Part shown: piece by piece, positions 11,790-22,432 of the stretch
Layout: each line of letters begins with the position of its first letter
Numbering within the stretch: the first letter of the stretch is position 1
Assembly (NCBI GenBank): GCA_019925105.1
Contig: JAHGAU010000008.1
Span: 310,001 to 374,000, forward strand
From: Niebla homalea
Lineage: Eukaryota; Ascomycota; Lecanoromycetes; Lecanorales; Ramalinaceae
Reading direction: 5' to 3'
DNA length: 64,000 bases
Notes under the pieces: generated by a model
Database searches by the model: none
The model's input: the letters and a program-made list of their open reading frames with translations, nothing else
Told to the model about the DNA's origin: nothing
Made by a program: the position numbers and the translations under genes

Positions 11790-12584
11790 ATGTCCCCTCC
11801 CTTCCTCATCACCCCCTGCACCCCCTCCGACGCCCCCGAGCTCGCCCGCGCCCAACACACAATCTTCCAATCCCCCATCTACCGCACCATCTACGCCGCC
11901 GTGAGCCCCGCCGCCCAACTCGCCAAGTTCGAACAAACCATCGCCGCGAGCCTCGCCGAACAACAACAACAACAACAACAGACCGCCGCCCCAGCGTCGG
12001 CGGCGACCACCACCACGACCCCAGGCAGCAGCCGGGAAGTCACCTGGCTCAAATGCACTTCCCCTTCCACCCCCCTCCTCCTCCTCCACCACCACCACCA
12101 CCACCACCAGCACCGCCGACGAAATCCTAGCCTACATCAACTGGATCTACCTCCCCCACGGCTACACGCCCGAAACCGACCACGAAGCCCACGTCACCGA
12201 CATGCCCCCCGGCACCAACCTGCCCCTCATCCAGGAATTCTACGCAGCGGCGCGGCACATGCGGGCGGCGCACCCCGGGCGAGCGGGCCCGCACTACCTG
12301 CTCAGCATCCTGGGCACGCTGCCGCGGTTCGAGCGGCGCGGCGCGGCGACGCGGTTGATTGCGTGGGGGCTGGAGAGGGCGGATGAGAGGGGGTGCCGTG
12401 TTATGTGGACAGCAGTGTCACGGGGAGGAAGCTGTATGAGAGGATGGGGTTCAGGGAGTGCGGGGGGATGGAGGTGGATTTGGGGGCGTTTGGGCGGGGG
12501 GAGGGGGAGGGAGGAGGGGAGGGGGTGCAGAGGTGGGTGGCTATGCGTAGGGAGCCGGTGGGTAGGTGGGTGAGTGGCGGGTAG
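11790..12584 (+). pseudogene. GNAT-family N-acetyltransferase, two frame breaks
   Basis: The ATG at 11790 opens MSPPFLITPCTPSDAPELARA, a typical fungal GNAT N-terminus, continuing through a Gln run to REVTWLKC. The frame then moves at a C6 run (about 12071-12078), after which TADEILAYINWIYLPHGY and LLSILGTLPRFERRGAATRL follow. The latter is the acetyl-CoA-binding region; Arg-Arg-Gly-Ala-Ala matches the R/QxxGxG/A motif. At a G5 run (about 12389-12393) the frame returns to the first one, giving PCYVDSSVTGRKLYERMGF, the conserved GNAT C-terminal motif, and a stop at 12582-12584. All domain parts are present and in order, so one base too many in C6 and one too few in G5 would explain everything. 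Whether this is sequencing error or a real pseudogene is open. Substrate unknown. Confidence 0.75.
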
Positions 12585-12913
12585 GGACGCCCGAGATGTA
12601 TTCATGTAAGGTTTCGTTGGGGATGCGTGGGCTGCCATTTTGTGGGCTAGTCAACAGCTATGTCAAGTCAGTGACAAGGTCGGCATATACGCTTTTCTCT
12701 GTCAGTGCGGGACACGCTGTGATGTGAGTCATTTCACGCAGAAAAAAGGTATAGGACATGGTGTCTCTTGTGCTGTGCGTCTCTCGGCCGTTCCAAAATC
12801 TTGATGTTTGATGAAGCATCCCCCTTCATCTTTGACTATATATCACCGTACAAAAGCGCTACGCTAATACAAAATGCGCTCCACGCTCAATGCCCCCGCT
12901 GTCTACTTCCAGG
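12585..12913. other. intergenic between convergent genes
   Basis: Short 3'-3' spacer; nothing recognisable. Confidence 0.5.
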
Positions 12914-14971
12914 CTATGAAAAGTCATCATCCTTCACCTTGGCATCACCCACCTTCCCTACCTCAACCTTTCCTCTCGACAGCTCTGTCGCATTGTCCTC
13001 AAACGTCATACTGCTCGGCTCCGCTGGTTCGGCCGGGGTCCCTGGCATGGAATGGAATTGCTCCGACTCCTGCTTCTCCAACCCTTCCCGTTTATCCATC
13101 GCAGCCATCTCACTGCTCTCCCCAGATTCAGGCTCTGCCATACCCTCGTGCTTCCCTTCATGCTGCCCTTCCTTCTCACCACTCGCCTCCTTATCTTCCA
13201 ACACAATCGTGCCCTCACTAACCCCTTCATCCAACCAACCCTTTTCCTCAGCGGGTGTCCTCGCTTCCGCGGGGGTGACACCCCTCGAAGCCGAGTAGTT
13301 CGAGGAGCCACTAATGCTCACATCATCAAACCCATCTTTGTTCGGGCTTAGTCGTTCTCTGTCGTGGCTCGGCGCGAGGTGTATCTGTTCGAGCTTCTCA
13401 TCGATTGTATCTTGTGAGGGGATCGGGTAGAGCCCATCCTCCGCGGGCTTGGCAGCATGGGGAGGAGACATATCGATACCAAGACCCTTGTCTTGGTATG
13501 AGGTTATGGAGGGGCTCGCCGGTGTGGGGGGGACGAAGGCGTCATTAGTGGTGTTGGGAACGGAGCTGCGGTAAGGGCTGCGTGGTGGAAGGGCGGGGGG
13601 AATGCGTTTGGGGATGGTGACGAGCTTGGCGCGGGAGATGACTGTGGCGGGTTGGGTTTGGTGGGTTTGGATTGATGAGGGTTCGTGGGGTTCGATGATG
13701 GAGTCGGTTTCGGCATCGCCGTCGCCGTCTTCGAGGTCCTCGGAGAGGTTTTCCGAGGTCTTTTTGGCGGGGCTGTGGGCGCCCGAGGAAGCGTGGGGCG
13801 AGGTTGGCGTTATGCTTGGGGCGTTGTCGAAGTCGACGGTCTGGGTCCCGCGGTCTGTGTGGAAGCTGGCTATACTGACGCGCCCACTGCTTCGGTTCCG
13901 CGAGTGAGTGAAGGCGTTGAAGATGGGGCTCGAGGGTGAGGGAGAGTATCTGAAGGCATCACCACTCGGTCTTGAGCCTGTACCTGCTTCGCGGACTTCC
14001 ATGCCTTCCTCTTCCAAAGCGTGCACACCATAGGGATCTGGATCGTCTTCTGAAGGGGGTAGCCCAAACCCGTTCCGGTCATCCTGAACCTCAAAGTCGC
14101 CTGGCGTCGGCTCACTGGGCGGTAAAGCGGCTTCGTCGACCTCATCACCTTGCGCCGCCTTGATAGTATTCATCAAGCCTTTGACATCTGGAGGTGGATG
14201 CCGTGCCTTGCCCGCCAAGATATCGGCCACCCCAATCCTCTCGCCATAGAATCTCTCATTCTCATCCGTCCGCTCAATAATGACAGTCCCATCAATCTGC
14301 ACCCCAGCATAGAACCCCCTGCTCTTCAGATAATTCCACACGGGCGCCTGCCGCTTGTGTAACTCCGTCTCCAACACCCCACCCACCCCAACCGGCCCTG
14401 CAACCGCACTAACCTCCCCTCCAAGCGTACACCGGATCTTCGTGAACGCCTCGAGCGCCTTTTCGGTATTGATCACCACCACACAATCATAGATATCCAC
14501 CCCTACAAGGAAGCCCAAGCCCGCCGTATGCAACATGATCCCGCTCGGCGGACTCCACCCGCCCTCTGCCGTCCTGGCCACCAACACTCCACTACCCCCC
14601 GCACCACTAACCCACAAGCCGGTCCTCATGGTCGTGAAGATGGCCAACCCTTTCGCCTTCCTAATCACCTCGGTCGGGATCTTCTTCACCACCTTGGCCT
14701 TACCGCGGGGTCGGCCATCTTTCCCATCGGTGGAAGGGGTCTGCTCCTCGGTCTCGACGTAAAAGCCGTCCTTGCAGAAGGAGCGCAGGATGCGGGCGCA
14801 CTTGTCGGATTCCTTGTCGAGCGTGGTGGGCCAGAAGGCTTCGCTGCCGAGTTTGTTGGAGAGCCGGTTGACGGGGGCGCCGAGCTTGTCGACCAGATTG
14901 TAGACCTTGTCGAAGCCGGCTTTGGAGGTCGTCTTGGTTTGGGACCAGCTGGGGAGGGCGGGGAGGGGCAT
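12914..14971 (-). CDS. SYLF (Ysc84/DUF500) domain protein
   Basis: Single-exon ORF of 685 residues from the ATG at 14971; the frame is open further upstream but has no earlier ATG. The N-terminus (WSQTKTTSKAGFDKVYNLVD) leads into the SYLF domain (about residues 90-265): KAKGLAIFTTMRTGLWVSGA, GGSGVLVAR, GWSPPSGIMLHTAGLGFLVG, DIYDCVVVI, and GGEVSAVAGPVGVGG. SYLF domains bind phosphoinositides and actin and act in endocytic patches (yeast Ysc84/Lsb3). Unlike Ysc84 there is no C-terminal SH3 domain. Instead about 400 disordered Ser/Pro/Glu-rich residues follow, with the polyproline stretch IPPALPPRSPYR that could bind an SH3 partner. This SH3-less architecture is common in filamentous ascomycetes. 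Antisense ORFs are shadows. Confidence 0.85.
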   Translation of the reverse strand: MPLPALPSWSQTKTTSKAGFDKVYNLVDKLGAPVNRLSNKLGSEAFWPTTLDKESDKCARILRSFCKDGFYVETEEQTPSTDGKDGRPRGKAKVVKKIPTEVIRKAKGLAIFTTMRTGLWVSGAGGSGVLVARTAEGGWSPPSGIMLHTAGLGFLVGVDIYDCVVVINTEKALEAFTKIRCTLGGEVSAVAGPVGVGGVLETELHKRQAPVWNYLKSRGFYAGVQIDGTVIIERTDENERFYGERIGVADILAGKARHPPPDVKGLMNTIKAAQGDEVDEAALPPSEPTPGDFEVQDDRNGFGLPPSEDDPDPYGVHALEEEGMEVREAGTGSRPSGDAFRYSPSPSSPIFNAFTHSRNRSSGRVSIASFHTDRGTQTVDFDNAPSITPTSPHASSGAHSPAKKTSENLSEDLEDGDGDAETDSIIEPHEPSSIQTHQTQPATVISRAKLVTIPKRIPPALPPRSPYRSSVPNTTNDAFVPPTPASPSITSYQDKGLGIDMSPPHAAKPAEDGLYPIPSQDTIDEKLEQIHLAPSHDRERLSPNKDGFDDVSISGSSNYSASRGVTPAEARTPAEEKGWLDEGVSEGTIVLEDKEASGEKEGQHEGKHEGMAEPESGESSEMAAMDKREGLEKQESEQFHSMPGTPAEPAEPSSMTFEDNATELSRGKVEVGKVGDAKVKDDDFS

Positions 14972-15687
14972 TGTTGGGAAGGGTTTGATGATGGTAAGCA
15001 AGGGGCGGAGGGTATCGTGGGCGGTGTTATGGTAAGCTGGACTCCAGAGCTGTGGAGGGGAAGGGGGGGGAGGCTTAGTTTAGGTGGAAGGTGCGTGTGG
15101 GGAGGTTAGACGTCATTGTCAACAAAGATCGACTGGGATGATGGGTTGTGTGACACCAAAATGATCAGGATCAAATTTTGATGTTGTCGACAAGGCTGAA
15201 TGAGGGAGAAAAAGACCAATGGCAGAGATATCGATTAAGAGGTGGAGCTGAATGATATTACGAATGCTCTGGGGGGCTTTCGTCAGCAAGAGGCAGCCAC
15301 AGCCGCCTCGTTCCGCTGCAAGCCGGAGATCCATTCTGCAAACAGCTCGGCTCTTCCTTCAAATAATGATATCTCACGCAAATGAAAGAATACATAAGAT
15401 ATCGTCGAATCCATTTCAAGTGGCTACCGCGCTAATAGTTGATCGATTTTCAGGCTTTTTTGGTATGAGTAATTTTGGTTTTTAATTAAAAAAAGTTAAA
15501 CCCAAGAATACTCATACAAAAAAAAGGTGCAGCCTCTTAGCGCGGTGGCCACTTGAAATGGATTCGACGAAGAAATGGACTCAGCACAAGAGAAATGTGT
15601 AGGTGCATAGTGTGAGAAATGTTTTCCAATGTATTGCACTTATTCAAAACTTTTTTGAGTACATACGATAATTTTGAGTAAATCCCC
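14972..15687. other. intergenic with MITE
   Basis: Contains the SYLF-gene promoter (-) and the foldback element listed separately at 15402-15570. No other gene seen. Confidence 0.5.
15402..15570. mobile_element. foldback MITE with 33-bp terminal inverted repeats
   Basis: The left terminal repeat (15402-15434, TCGTCGAATCCATTTCAAGT...) matches the reverse complement of the right one (15538-15570) at 32 of 33 positions. The inner arms also pair imperfectly (GTATGAGTA against the complement of TACTCATAC, and poly-T against poly-A), meeting at a TTTTTAATTAAAAA centre, so the whole 169 bp could form one long hairpin. It has no ORF. The left flank ends in TA, but the right flank starts AG, so a clean target-site duplication is not evident. 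I class it as a non-autonomous MITE; superfamily unassigned. Confidence 0.8.
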
Positions 15688-15780
15688 TACAGCTCCCCCC
15701 TTTCTTGCTTCCTCCCCCTCTTCTCCACCCCCTCATCCTCTCTCCCCTTAAACCCCAGAAACATCTTCAACAAGCCCAGA

Positions 15781-17235
15781 TCATATGACGCCTTCATTCC
15801 CCGCTATCAAAAATGCAATCCAAAACTTCCCCACTCCTGCCAACGCCCCCGTACCCACAGGTCCCACGCTTTGACTCAACGTCTTGACCACATTGACAAT
15901 CCCCATCACCGCCGTCCGCTCGTTCGGCAGGACAGCCGACGACAGAAAAGCTTGACGTGGCGCTTGATCCATACTCGACATGCTATGCCTCAGGATCAGG
16001 AGCGTCATAGCCAACCACGCCTGAGGCGGCAGTGGGATTAAGGCGAGGAAAATCGAGGAGGGGAGGTGGGTGAGCACCATTGTCTTGATCAGACCGATGC
16101 GGCGCGCGATGGAAGATGCCGCTAGCGTGCCGATTGCAGCGACTATGGACGTGACGAAGAAGAGCGTGCCGAGCTGGCCTTCGGGGAGGTTGAATTTGCG
16201 GGTGAAGAAGTAGGTGATCCAGGACGGGGGCACGAGGCCGCTTGCTCCGGAGTCCACGGCGAAGAGGAGGCAGAGCTTGAGCAGCGTCAAGCGTGATTGA
16301 CGAGATATGGTCGCGAAGGCTGCAAATCTTGACTTCTTGGCTGGGGGTTCCTGTGGTGATTCTTGCAGGGTCCGAGTTGCGCCTGTTCCCTTGTGGACCG
16401 AATTCCTTTCTGACGAGCCGTTTTCTTCTTCACTGTCGGAAAGCAGGCTCCGGGCGTCCACATCGTCCATCTCGACCACTGCCTCATACTCCTGCTTCGG
16501 TGGCTCGGGCTCGCAGTTCCCGCTCAACATGACCGAGAGGCCCAATTTCACTAGGCCCAGGAGTGCGTAGATACCGAACATGGCGCGATAAGCCTTGACA
16601 TCGCTCCATCCACCAGAGATCAATGCTTGCACGAGCCAGCCGCAAGTGATGGTTCCGATCGCAGTGCCCGCGCTGCCCATCAACGTGTACCAGGCGAAGA
16701 TGTCGCTGCGGATGTCTGTCGGGGTGAGATGTGCGAGCGTGGATTCTTCGATCGCTTTAAAGGGTCCGATCTCATTCCCACTTTACATGAATAGTCAGCG
16801 TTTTCCTGAAATTCTCCGCCTGTGGGAGAAAGGAGAAGGTATTTACCTTGGGCTGATGACTCCCACAATGCTCGCCATTACAAGGATCCAATACTTACCA
16901 CTCATGGCGAATACCAATCCACTCGCCGTCATCAAACCCGCTCCCAGCATCAGGATCCGCCGCCGCCCCAAGCTATCCGCTACCAGCGTTAAGAGAAAGC
17001 TGATAACAACATCACCAAGCAATGTCAAAGTCATGAAAAGCCCGATCCTGGCGTCGGATGTACCAAGACTGGACAAGTACAGCGCCAGGATTAGCATTGA
17101 CGCACCATACGCGAATAGTCGGATGAAGCGCTGCAGGCATAGCAGCTTGGTATCTCGCGGGGAGTGGAGGAGGGAGAAGATGCCCAGTTCTGTGGCGATG
17201 GTTGATAGCATAGAGGTGACCTTTGATGAGGCCAT
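15781..17235 (-). CDS. MFS transporter (C-terminus frameshifted)
   Basis: Exons 17235-16847 and 16780-15781 (66-nt intron) give 462 residues. The N-terminal half has the MFS loop signature LVADSLGRRRILMLGAG and SPSGNEIGPFKAIEES across the splice site. A central acidic cytosolic loop (about 215-270, DARSLLSDSEEENGSS) separates the two six-helix bundles; the second includes GLVPPSWITYFFTRKF and RHSMSSMDQAPRQAFLS. The family resembles uncharacterised fungal MFS proteins related to yeast YCR023C; substrate unknown. The ORF stops early at IAGNEGVI. Skipping one G of the GCGGGG run (+ strand C4 at 15799-15802) would continue with MKASYDLGLLKMFLGFKG to a stop at 15688-15690, a C-terminus I recognise from relatives. 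So the terminus probably carries a one-base homopolymer error or a recent mutation. Confidence 0.85.
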
Positions 17236-17505
17236 TGTATCTGCATCAATACCCCGTCTTCTGCCATCAGCAATAGTAATGACAAGTCAAGGAGTAGAGA
17301 TGCAAAAGCGCAGACAAATGACTCAAAAATGTGGGGCAATTTGCAGACACAAATGCGGGGCCGAGGGGCTCGGCCGAGGAGCTCGTCCGAGGAGAATGGT
17401 ATAAAAGCAATTCGCTACGTGCTTGACGTAAGCCCATTAGCTTTCTTTGACCTCTCTATGCTGTATTATGTAGATCCCCGCTGCCAGAGCGATCCCCCCA
17501 AAATC

Positions 17506-18808
17506 TCACCACATATCACCGCTCGGTCCCACGTTGGTGGATTCCGCCGGTTCGTTTTCTAAGGTTCTCGCAAAGGATGGCACCTGCTTCTGGACGTTCT
17601 TCGCACCCTCAATGATTGCGAACTTACGTCCCATTTCCCTCGCTTCTTTCACACTCTGCCCTAGGTTGCCTAGTAAAGAGACCAGCTCCACATCGGATTT
17701 TTCCGCTGTCGTTTCTTGCTGAAATGTTGGCAGGTCGCCCGCAGGTAGAAGAAGAGGGAGACGGGTGAGGAGAGCTTGGATGGAGCGGAGTAGGGGATAG
17801 TTGACTTCTGTCGCAGGTCCCGCTGCAGGTGCCGGAGCTGGGGTGGACAGGTCGGAGGGAGTGGTAAGATCTGATGCCGGTAGAGAGGTGAGGTAGGACT
17901 TCAGGAGCTTGATTCGTGTATGTAACATCTTGATTGCGTTCGCACGGGCGGTGAGGGATGCAATGACTGTATCAGAGGGATGGGGTCAGTAAAAGGGTAG
18001 TCGTTCATTCCGAGGGCAATGATTGCTTACGCTCTTCGTCCTCTGGCGACAAGAAACTCGAATCGTCCAGCCCCGCAGCCTCTTTCTTTGTAGCATTCCC
18101 ATTCTCTTCGACCTGGCCCACAGGAGCCTGACTGGCTTGAGGTTTCTTCTCCGCCTGTACTGTTCCATCCACGGCTGTAGCATTTCCACCACCTCTTGCA
18201 ACAAAGTCCACACTGATCATCTCCGCTTCCCCCGTCTCGATCGAATACGGCAATTCCCTAAACCGCAACTCCAAACCCGGCTCTTTCTCCCCTGTATCCA
18301 TCACATCCCCGCCCCTCTCCACCGCAGTCTCGTAGACACTCTCGTAGATCGTCAGCGGCAGCTTCCCACCCGTCGCTCTCCCCTCCAGTACCCCCGAGGG
18401 GTGAAAAGCAAGCATAATTGCAGTCTCATTGTACCCCTGCAATATCTGCTGATGTATCGGCACGTGCTGTGCTTCCGGCCCCGTCGCAGGAGCCGTCGTG
18501 AACCAGCCCACGAGATCTAGCAGGGGTGCCTGATGGACGTCTCTGTATTGCTGTAGGCGGTCCTTGAACCAAGCCTCGTGGAGGATGTATTGACCATCAT
18601 CTTCTTTTGCTTCGAGCAGGACTTCGAACGCATGCTCGAGGCTGACGGTACGGCCCGTTTGCTGGCCTAGTAGGGCTCCCACTATGGGTTCAGTGTGCTG
18701 GCGGAGGGTGTGTCGGGTGATATAGTCAGAAATTGTGAGGAGGATGAGAGGATGGAGGTTGATGATCAGGCCGGAATCGGAGGACTTGTGGGTTGAGAGG
18801 AGGGACAT
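17506..18808 (-). CDS. CSN6: COP9 signalosome subunit 6 (MPN-, catalytically inactive)
   Basis: Exons 18808-18031 and 17966-17506 (64-nt intron) encode 412 residues. The MPN domain begins INLHPLILLTISDYITRHTL and continues through VGALLGQQTGRTVSLEHAFE and LVGWFTTAP to PIHQQILQGYNET. The JAMM zinc ligands (HxH and the following Asp) found in CSN5 are absent, as expected for the structural subunit CSN6. The C-terminal helical part (LIASLTARANAIKMLHTRIK, with the splice junction between Glu and Leu-Ile-Ala) builds the helical bundle of the complex. The COP9 signalosome removes Nedd8 from cullins and in fungi links light, development and secondary metabolism. The intron falls in a disordered Gln/Ala/Glu linker before a conserved helix. 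Confidence 0.9.
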
Positions 18809-19411
18809 GATCGATCACAGTGAGAATGAATCAAGGATGAAGCTCCCAAACTGATCTCGCTGGATGCTGGATCATGGGAAGCAGCAAGGCTTGCTGAGAT
18901 CTCATGTCACACCGCAAATGTGAGGACGACCATGTGGCTCAGTCTGGCTCGGATCTACGTTCGCCTTTGTTGATTGCGTCAACATACGATTAAAGGAAAG
19001 ATCGAAGGTCCTCAAAGCTATTGCCGAAAAGGGCTTGTGTTAGAGCTTGGAGAAGGTGGTACATTCCATTACGGCAGTGTATACTTGAGCACACCCTGCC
19101 TCGCATTCAACCTCAGTCATTCACAACAAGAATCAGGCAATAATAACATCAGACGGCAAGATTCACACCACTATTGCAACGGTGGAGAGGGATGTATCGA
19201 ACGACGATAACCACGTTGACTGAATCAAAGCCGCACTTATCCATGTCCACGTTAAAATAGTACTTTGTCCATTAATCTTGTGTATTCTCATGACAATTAA
19301 AATAATATGGTATAATCCTTGAAGCTTTCCCTAGGTTTCTGCGGCAATTTCACCCCTCAACGCATTGTAATGCAAACGCTCACATCGAAAACACAAAATG
19401 CAACGCCCATG
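18809..19411. other. intergenic, border of accessory island
   Basis: Contains the CSN6 promoter and the 3' flank of the next gene. No gene seen. It separates conserved genes on the left from the duplicated membrane-protein family on the right. Confidence 0.45.
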
Positions 19412-20425
19412 TCATTTTGATATTCGGGCCGGGGGCATAGCAGCAGACACATGCTTCCACCTCGTAGTCGGCAGTTCGAAGCGGCCATCAGTGGACAGCT
19501 CCAGTCCTCCACGGTCGGCCAACAGCTCAGTTGGCGCATTGCGTGCATCCTTCTCGGAAAGCATTCCAAGGTAACTGGCTTCAGGCTTGACAGCAAATTG
19601 TTTGCGATGATCGAGTACTGTAGACTTGACCTTTTGACGATTCCTCCGCCACCGGAACCAAGCCATGGCAAGCAAAATCATGGTCAGTAGACCAAGTGCC
19701 GAGCCAAGGACTATGGTGCTAATGACGCTGGGTGACGTATTCGAAGTACCAGCAACGGAGGAACTTGACGTAGGCGCTTGAATGGCATGAGCAGGTGTAG
19801 GTGGAGATTTAGCCCATGCGCTTGTGGCCATTGCTGTTGATGCAGCTATGGATGGTGATGTGGCCATTGCTGTTGGTGCAGCTGTTGCTGATGATGTGGG
19901 TTGCCGCGTAGATGCTATCGTTGATGTTTCGGTCAGAGCATCTCGGTTCCAAGTGATGATTGATTTCGGTGCAATGGGATTTGGGTCGTGTATGGCACTG
20001 AAAAGGGCACCGGTAACTGTGAGGTGGCTACCATCGGGGTTGTGGTAGTCAAGGTTGACTTGACCAAGTCCGGGTGCTTTGAGATAATTCAAAGGTATTA
20101 TTCTTGTCTCATTGAGCAGAGCAGTCTTGTTCCACACTAGTCATTACGAAAATCATCGGTCAGCTTTCGAATGTAGAAGAAGAAATTGTCATGTCATGGA
20201 CATGGCACCATGTTCCCGCCTACCGCTATGCCAGCCATCTTTATCGCTGATCCAAAAGTAAAGGGAGATATGACAAGGCGTTTGGGCGAATTGGGGGGTA
20301 ACCCAAGAGGTGACAAAACTGTCAAGATAATTGAAATCGAGTTGATCCCCATGATTGGGAGGGAAGGTGATATTGGCTGATGGCGGCGGTATTTGATCTG
20401 GATCCATTGTCTCCACGACCGTCAT
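19412..20425 (-). CDS. single-pass membrane protein, family copy 1 (intact)
   Basis: Exons 20425-20224 and 20136-19412 (87-nt intron, phase 1) give 308 residues. There is no signal peptide. The N-terminal domain has ITFPPNHGDQLDFNYLDSFV, TSWVTP and CHISLYFW, then VWNKTALLNETRIIPLNYL and GLGQVNLDYHNPDGS. A Ser/Thr/Ala-rich stalk (about 145-200) leads to one membrane helix (about 206-228, VISTIVLGSALGLLTMILLA), a basic FRWRRNRQK anchor and an 80-residue tail with SEKDARNAPTEL and FELPTTRW. Two decayed copies (21544-22432, 34025-34894) and a fragment (32771-32840) share the same N-terminal motifs and the intron position. I do not know a function; topology suggests an Nout surface protein with a short signalling or sorting tail. 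Confidence 0.75.
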
Positions 20426-20939
20426 GGTAGGAAGTAGTCGTACCTTGAAGGCGGAGAAATTATGAGTCTCTTACTCAGCCTCACTCTCGAAGCAACACCA
20501 TCGCTTGATTGGTAAGGTTGGCCACTCTCTGTGTGCAGCTTTTCTACAGGGTTTCCCCTCCTTAATCTCCGGTCTTGCAGCCATGCCTCAGTGCTCACCG
20601 CGGCGTCGCGGCGCCCTTAATACAATGAATACATTGCTTGTCGGCCTCTCCATCTACGAACCACAGAGAGGTCGGTGGGTGAGCTGGATCTCTATTTCAG
20701 GATCCAAACAACAGTGTCCAGCATATTTCATCAATAAACATCCAAAAAAAAACCCCCCCGCATGAAGAGATTGTAAGGAGGTTGTAAAGATGCTCTGCAG
20801 CGATGGTTGTGTTCCAGATACCGTGCCATATTGGCACTGCGTGTCCAGGGGCTCAACGTGGCAATGACTTGCCTACTGCAGCGCTGTGCCTTAAGCAATC
20901 TCCGGAACCGAGCTCAGTCAGCCAATATGTCGTATCTCG
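20426..20939. other. intergenic, upstream of copy 1
   Basis: Promoter side of copy 1. A short motif (GTGAGGCTGAG...GAGACTCAT on the minus strand near 20470) recurs upstream of copy 2 and of the fragment, suggesting a shared duplicated promoter. No gene seen. Confidence 0.4.
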
Positions 20940-21489
20940 TCATCGGCTGATGTTGCCTAAGAGCAATTCAACCAGGGTCCCACTCCGAAGGTGAAACTCA
21001 GCCTTCTTGTAACGACCGTCTGCTGAAGAAGAGATGTTCAAGGCCTCCAGAAAATTGCGAACCATACTCTCTACGTCGCTGTTACTTGTAGAGCAAGTGA
21101 CAAAGCGTCGATAAGAAGTCTTGCATACATGAAGAGTGTGATAGACAATAGAGTGCCAGCGGCTACGGCAATTGAGCGTAGACACGAGGCTGGATCTGAT
21201 CTACCGAGGGACGCACAAGAGACACCTGTCTTTTTCTTTGCAGGAGGACTGCCACTACTGCGCATTCCCCTGTAATGGAGGAAAGGAAAAGTGTGAAAAT
21301 CTTTACTGAAGTGAGGAAGCTGTTACTAGCCTTCGAAATGGCAGAAGACGCATCAAGTATCTCACCGTTGTTCAAGAGAAAGTTGTATCGTGCACGGCGC
21401 CATGTGATCCATTGTACCAAGCTACCACCTATAGTTCTCATTTGATCTGTTTGGATTGCAATCTTGTAAACACAGTATGGATCAACCAT
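20940..21489 (-). pseudogene. possible relic of a small membrane protein gene
   Basis: Three overlapping minus-strand frames each look partly coding: one with FLTSVKIFTLFLSSITG, one with RSIAVAAGTLLSITLFMYARL and one with VESMVRNFLEALNISSSAD. No splicing that I can find joins them cleanly. Part of the middle segment (near 21165-21230) weakly resembles minus-strand sequence near 33600-33690, which also lies next to a family copy. I read both as eroded copies of an unknown neighbour gene. Low confidence. Confidence 0.25.
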
Positions 21490-21543
21490 GAAAGCAAGAA
21501 CATCACGGCCTAGATCAATTTTCTTGTGAAATCCCGGTTTTTT

Positions 21544-22432
21544 CTAGTAGGTCATGGTTGGTACGTTATTCCACCTCGTCGTTGTCGACAACTCAGCGCG
21601 GCCAGCCTGGGCCAATTCGGATACAGTGTCACCATTCGCGAGCTCGGTCGGTGCAGTGCGGGCATCTTCTTCCGATGCAAAACCGGACCAGTGTGTTTGA
21701 AGCTCCGTGCTCGATTCACCGCGCGTGAGCGAAGCACACTTCCCCCGCTTCGACCGTCTCCGGAACCAGAGTAAGATGATGAGAGTTGCGATTAAGAGAC
21801 TGAGAGCAGAGCCCAGCACGATACTGCTAATGACCCCCGGTGACCAAGCGATGCCTTATCGGTAACTGAAGGCTGGGACGTCGAAGACGGAAACGCGCTT
21901 GCGGGATGCGATAGGGTCTGTATTGACACAGCTGGTGAAATGGTAGGCAGTGCCGTCGATGACACCATCTGTTGCGAACCTGTTGTGGTTGTGACTGGAC
22001 TTTGACTCCAAGTAGTAGAGTTGCGGGTTACCGGATCGGTCACCACGCTGAAAATGGTACCGAGTAATCTCTCGAAATCACCGTTTGGGTCCACATAATC
22101 GAGATTCAACTGGCCGGTCCCGTCAGTGGGGAGGCCATAGAGGGATACGCTTTTGCTGCCGTTGAAGACTGGGTGTTTCGAAAGAGGTTCGTTAGCTATT
22201 AGTGATGCGGAGAGGAGATCATCAAATAGAAGACTCTTGGTGTAAGAATACCACGAATCCAAGGGTCCAATGCATCCTGGTTCGTCTGGTAATAGAATGA
22301 GAGGTAACACAGCTCTTGCGAAAATCTAGGGGTCACCCAGGAGGTAACGAAATTATCGATGATATTGAATGGGTGGTCACCGTTGGGATATGGAAATGTT
22401 GGTGGCGACTCCGTCGTTTGATCTAGCTTCAC
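21544..22432 (-). pseudogene. membrane-protein family copy 2 (decayed)
   Basis: Exon 1 (22432-22252) has TFPYPNGDHPFNIIDNFVT and TSWVTPRF. The 83-nt intron (22251-22169) sits at the same place and phase as in copy 1. Exon 2 begins VFNGSKSVSLYGLPTDGTGQ and LNLDYVDPNGD. Two defects are visible: no ATG in frame, since the codon matching copy 1's second Met is GTG, and a frameshift near 21848. The shift precedes the membrane helix: VISSIVLGSALSLLI, RRRSKRGK and EEDARTAPTEL are in a different frame from the stalk. The tail motif AELSTTTRWNNVP still aligns to copy 1. An unannotated upstream exon could supply a start, but the frameshift would remain. Confidence 0.65.

Noticed and set aside
11685..12113. 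Glycine-rich minus-strand ORF of 142 codons
   Set aside because: Antisense of the GNAT triplet repeats; composition artefact.
17506..18808. Idea that missing JAMM residues mean a decayed CSN5-like enzyme
   Set aside because: Sequence and length fit CSN6, which is naturally MPN- and inactive.
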